Shown here: piece by piece, positions 61,655 to 64,000 of the stretch
Layout of the letters: the number at the start of each line of letters is the position of its first letter
Numbering within the stretch: position 1 is the first letter of the stretch
Assembly (NCBI GenBank): GCA_021927905.1
Contig: BLLK01000019.1
Location: forward strand, 62,001-126,000
DNA: 64,000 bases
DNA from: Chaetoceros tenuissimus
Taxonomy: Eukaryota; Bacillariophyta; Thalassiosirophyceae; Chaetocerotales; Chaetocerotaceae
Reading direction: 5' to 3'
The notes under the pieces: generated by a model
Database searches by the model: none
Told to the model about the DNA's origin: nothing
Seen by the model: the letters and a program-made list of their open reading frames with translations, nothing else
Program-made: the position numbers and the translations under genes

Positions 61655-63020
61655 GATATGATGGTTTTAAAATTATGAAGTTGAACTTGATCGAATTATG
61701 TGAACAGCGGCGATCAACGTAAAGTGATTTTCAAAGTTTGACGAGAAGTGTACTCGCAATGAGAAGGCTAGGGGGCATCCTTTTTTAAGTTGTGACATTC
61801 TCATGTCAGAGTTGGCATTGAAACTACGCACTTCATGAAGCAATTGCATGGAGGTATTACTCATTTGGATAAAGTAATTTATATTGAATGTAACAGCTGA
61901 AACAAATATTATTGTAATTAATTTTCGCTCTACGACATCGTTCTTGTTCAAACAGACCATTATGTATATAGTTGCTACTTTTGCTTGTCAGAGTAGTAAT
62001 ACAACTGTGAAACACCTCAAACCTTTAGCCTATCTTTGATCATTTGCATTCAATTGTAGATGCCCTTTTTTCGAGATGTGAATGTGAAATCATGATGTAA
62101 CAGTATTTCGAAGTAATACATTTCTTCCATTCACCAACCTCTTTTCTAAATGTACAGAAAAGAAACCATCTCTTTAAGCACATACTCGAAATATTGTAAC
62201 ATGAACGCTTACGCAAGATTGTAAGCAGGTACTATGAGGAAAGGATGCCATTTACGCAATCAAATGGTCTCAGAAATACAGGTCAGCCCTAACTGTCTCA
62301 TTGAGTGTGATTATTACAAGATGCGATGCCATTCACGAATCTTTCAGAGATATTAACTAGCTGCTTCATGAGCTTTCTTCTTCTTGCTTGCGTAGATAGC
62401 TCTACATTGATTTCTTTCATGTAGCCAGACATTTTATTCTCTCAAGTGTAGAGACGATGAATTCATCTCTTGAGCTTCGACATTTAGTCATTAGCGCAGC
62501 GAAAGCATATCTTGGAGAGTATACTCGCAACATTGTAAGAATGAGAACTACTTCTTTTGGCTGCCTACTACGATGCCCTATCCTCGTTTCTAATTTGTAC
62601 TGCAAAAGATGAAAGGAAATGTTTTAAAAAGCATCTTTTAACCGATTGAATGACTTTTCAAGAAATACTTGAACTTGATTTCGAGTCGGTTGGCTTGCCT
62701 GAAAAGCCTTCCTAGCTATGTCTAAAATGCCTCGAAAAGTGCCGGTAAAGTTGCGGAGGATAGGATCGATTCAGAACCTCATGATCCTCATATTGATGAT
62801 GAATGATACTTCTTCCATGGTTTGATTTCTTGTCTATATACATTAAGGTGAAAAGTCAATGAATGCAACTCATTTCTATAATTGTTAGAGAAGTAGGAGT
62901 GTGCAGTATATACATCGATGAACGCATCAAGACCTCATCTTTTAGTATCCCAGTATCGATCTTCCCCCCTTTTATGTTTACTCTACAACAATCGAAGGCC
63001 TTATCGTAGGTTAGCACTGA
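61655..63020. other. Spacer, part of the duplication unit
   Basis: No gene supported. 61715-61815 aligns with 63492-63590 (GAAGTGTACTCGCAATGAGA; TGACATTCTCATGTCAG), the 5' flank of copies 2 and 3. 62720-62995 is the 3' flank. Confidence 0.5.
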
Positions 63021-63431
63021 CTATCTCCTCTTATATTTCTTGCTCCCTAAATGATCTTCGTTGGATTCCAAGTTGGAAAAGACATTCCGCATATGCATTC
63101 CATAAGTCTTGATCAAATCTTTGCTCCAATCCTTTTCGAAATCGAGAGGTTCGTAGATATCTTCGCATGGATTGTATTCAATGATATTAGTATACATGTT
63201 TCTGCATTCATGTGATGCAGATTCACTAGTAGGAGACAATGAAGAAGCAAGTTTTCGATCCGAAGCATGATATTGTATGATGAGTTTGTCACATTCCAAT
63301 GATTGTTTCTCGGGAAAACTTTTGGAGCATAGCTCGTCTTCGTCGAACAAGATAACATTTGAAGTAGAAGCGTAATTGTTACTGAATCTACGCTTCTTGT
63401 TGCTCTGATTTGATCTATTGATGATGTGCAT
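63021..63431 (-). CDS. Unrecognised small tandem family, copy 3 (intact)
   Basis: 136 residues: MHIINRSNQSNKKRRFSNNY, TSNVILFDEDELC, a Ser-rich segment, NIIEYNPCEDIYEPLDFEKD and WSKDLIKTYGMHMRNVFSNL, with a basic end (GSKKYKRR). It is the only complete member of the three-copy family and defines its sequence. There is no signal peptide or membrane segment. Two basic patches may direct it to the nucleus. Function unknown. Confidence 0.6.
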   Translation of the reverse strand: MHIINRSNQSNKKRRFSNNYASTSNVILFDEDELCSKSFPEKQSLECDKLIIQYHASDRKLASSLSPTSESASHECRNMYTNIIEYNPCEDIYEPLDFEKDWSKDLIKTYGMHMRNVFSNLESNEDHLGSKKYKRR

Positions 63432-64000
63432 GGTATTGAAATGATGAAGTAGAAACTATGATCGAATTAGGTGCACGGCGTTCAACGCAAGCAAGATGGT
63501 TTTCAAAGTTTGGGACGAGAAGTGTACTCGCAATGAGAAGGCTAAGGTATCCTTTCCACTTGTGACATTCTCATGTCAGGGCTTGCTGGATATCTCATCG
63601 AATGCGGAATACATCGACCGCTCATTGAACTACGCACTACTCAGCTACTGCTTGATATTATGTAACATAAGTGACTGGTGGAAGTATTATACTTATTTGG
63701 ATGAAACAATTTATAATGAATTACAGCCCGAACAAATATTAGTTATCATTACTTTTCTTCCTGTATAGTTGCCACTTAGTATACTAATACAACTGTGATG
63801 CAGAAAATCTTTCTTTTATTGTCGATCTTTTGCATTCAATTGTAATCGATGATGGTAGGTTTGACGCCTTTTTTCGCGATATGAATATGAAATCATGATG
63901 AAAAAGTATCTCGCAGTAATGCGTTTCTTTCTAGCACCCACTCTTCTCTAAATGAATAAAAAAGAACCTATCTCTTGAAGCACAGCGTTAAAGTTCGGCA
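63432..64000. other. 5' flank of copy 3 to window end
   Basis: Shares its first ~170 bp with 61660-61820. The open frame at 63496-63768 runs across this duplicated flank and is not supported as a gene. Confidence 0.4.

Noticed and set aside
1-64000. tRNA or rRNA genes
   Set aside because: No GGTTCGAATCC-type T-loop with a matching acceptor stem and no rRNA core sequence was found by eye; a covariance search would be decisive.

Overview
This window looks like nuclear DNA of a centric diatom, most likely Chaetoceros-like; the genus is inference. The evidence is AT-rich compact gene order, short GT-AG introns (69-131 bp), and a plastid-type bipartite leader with an ASA-FAP junction at 25835-25914. 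Secreted proteins carry PTPSPTR-type linkers, and there are diatom-style multigene families. I see no viral, bacterial-operon, CRISPR, rRNA or tRNA signal.

Layout. 0-4.4 kb: a myosin with a long disordered N-terminal extension. 4.9-24.6 kb: an array of at least 14 related loci, 8 open and 6 broken. They encode a small protein with an MRVATVDG start, about five BspA-type leucine-rich repeats and an ankyrin-like C-terminal module. One ankyrin-repeat gene (6.6-8.4 kb) lies inside the array. Most members share a promoter with an ACGTCATTG (CRE-like) site and a CTTACAAAACTAT box 130-220 bp before the start, and often a TATA box only about 30 bp before the ATG. In this array a 1.54-kb LINE-like element, itself carrying a piggyBac-like element, has separated one member from its promoter. 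24.8-30.8 kb: a plastid-targeted membrane protein, an ankyrin-TKL kinase ending in a CaaX box, a small gene with one internal stop, and a BSD-domain protein with an N-myristoylation-type start.

32.5-50.1 kb is rich in cell-surface and secretory genes. It holds a gametolysin-type (M11) metalloprotease with two introns, two related type I membrane proteins, an SGNH/sialate-esterase-like protein, two tandem seven-helix receptors, a C2-domain multi-pass protein and a polytopic membrane protein. 50.4-52.2 kb: two adjacent DNA elements, one with 80-bp perfect inverted repeats and one a second piggyBac-like element of the same family as that in the array. 52.7-56.5 kb: three copies of an unrecognised basic protein family, the third cut short by a stop, and a His-rich protein. 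57.0-58.3 kb: a peptide deformylase with an organelle-type leader. 58.5-64 kb: decaying tandem copies of a second unrecognised small family.

Taken together, the window records recent local duplication and decay in several diatom-specific families. The LRR/ankyrin-like array with its shared promoter is the best candidate for an undescribed co-regulated system. Start codons were checked against the bases. Several apparent longer reading frames begin at TTG and were corrected to the ATG or to a spliced exon.
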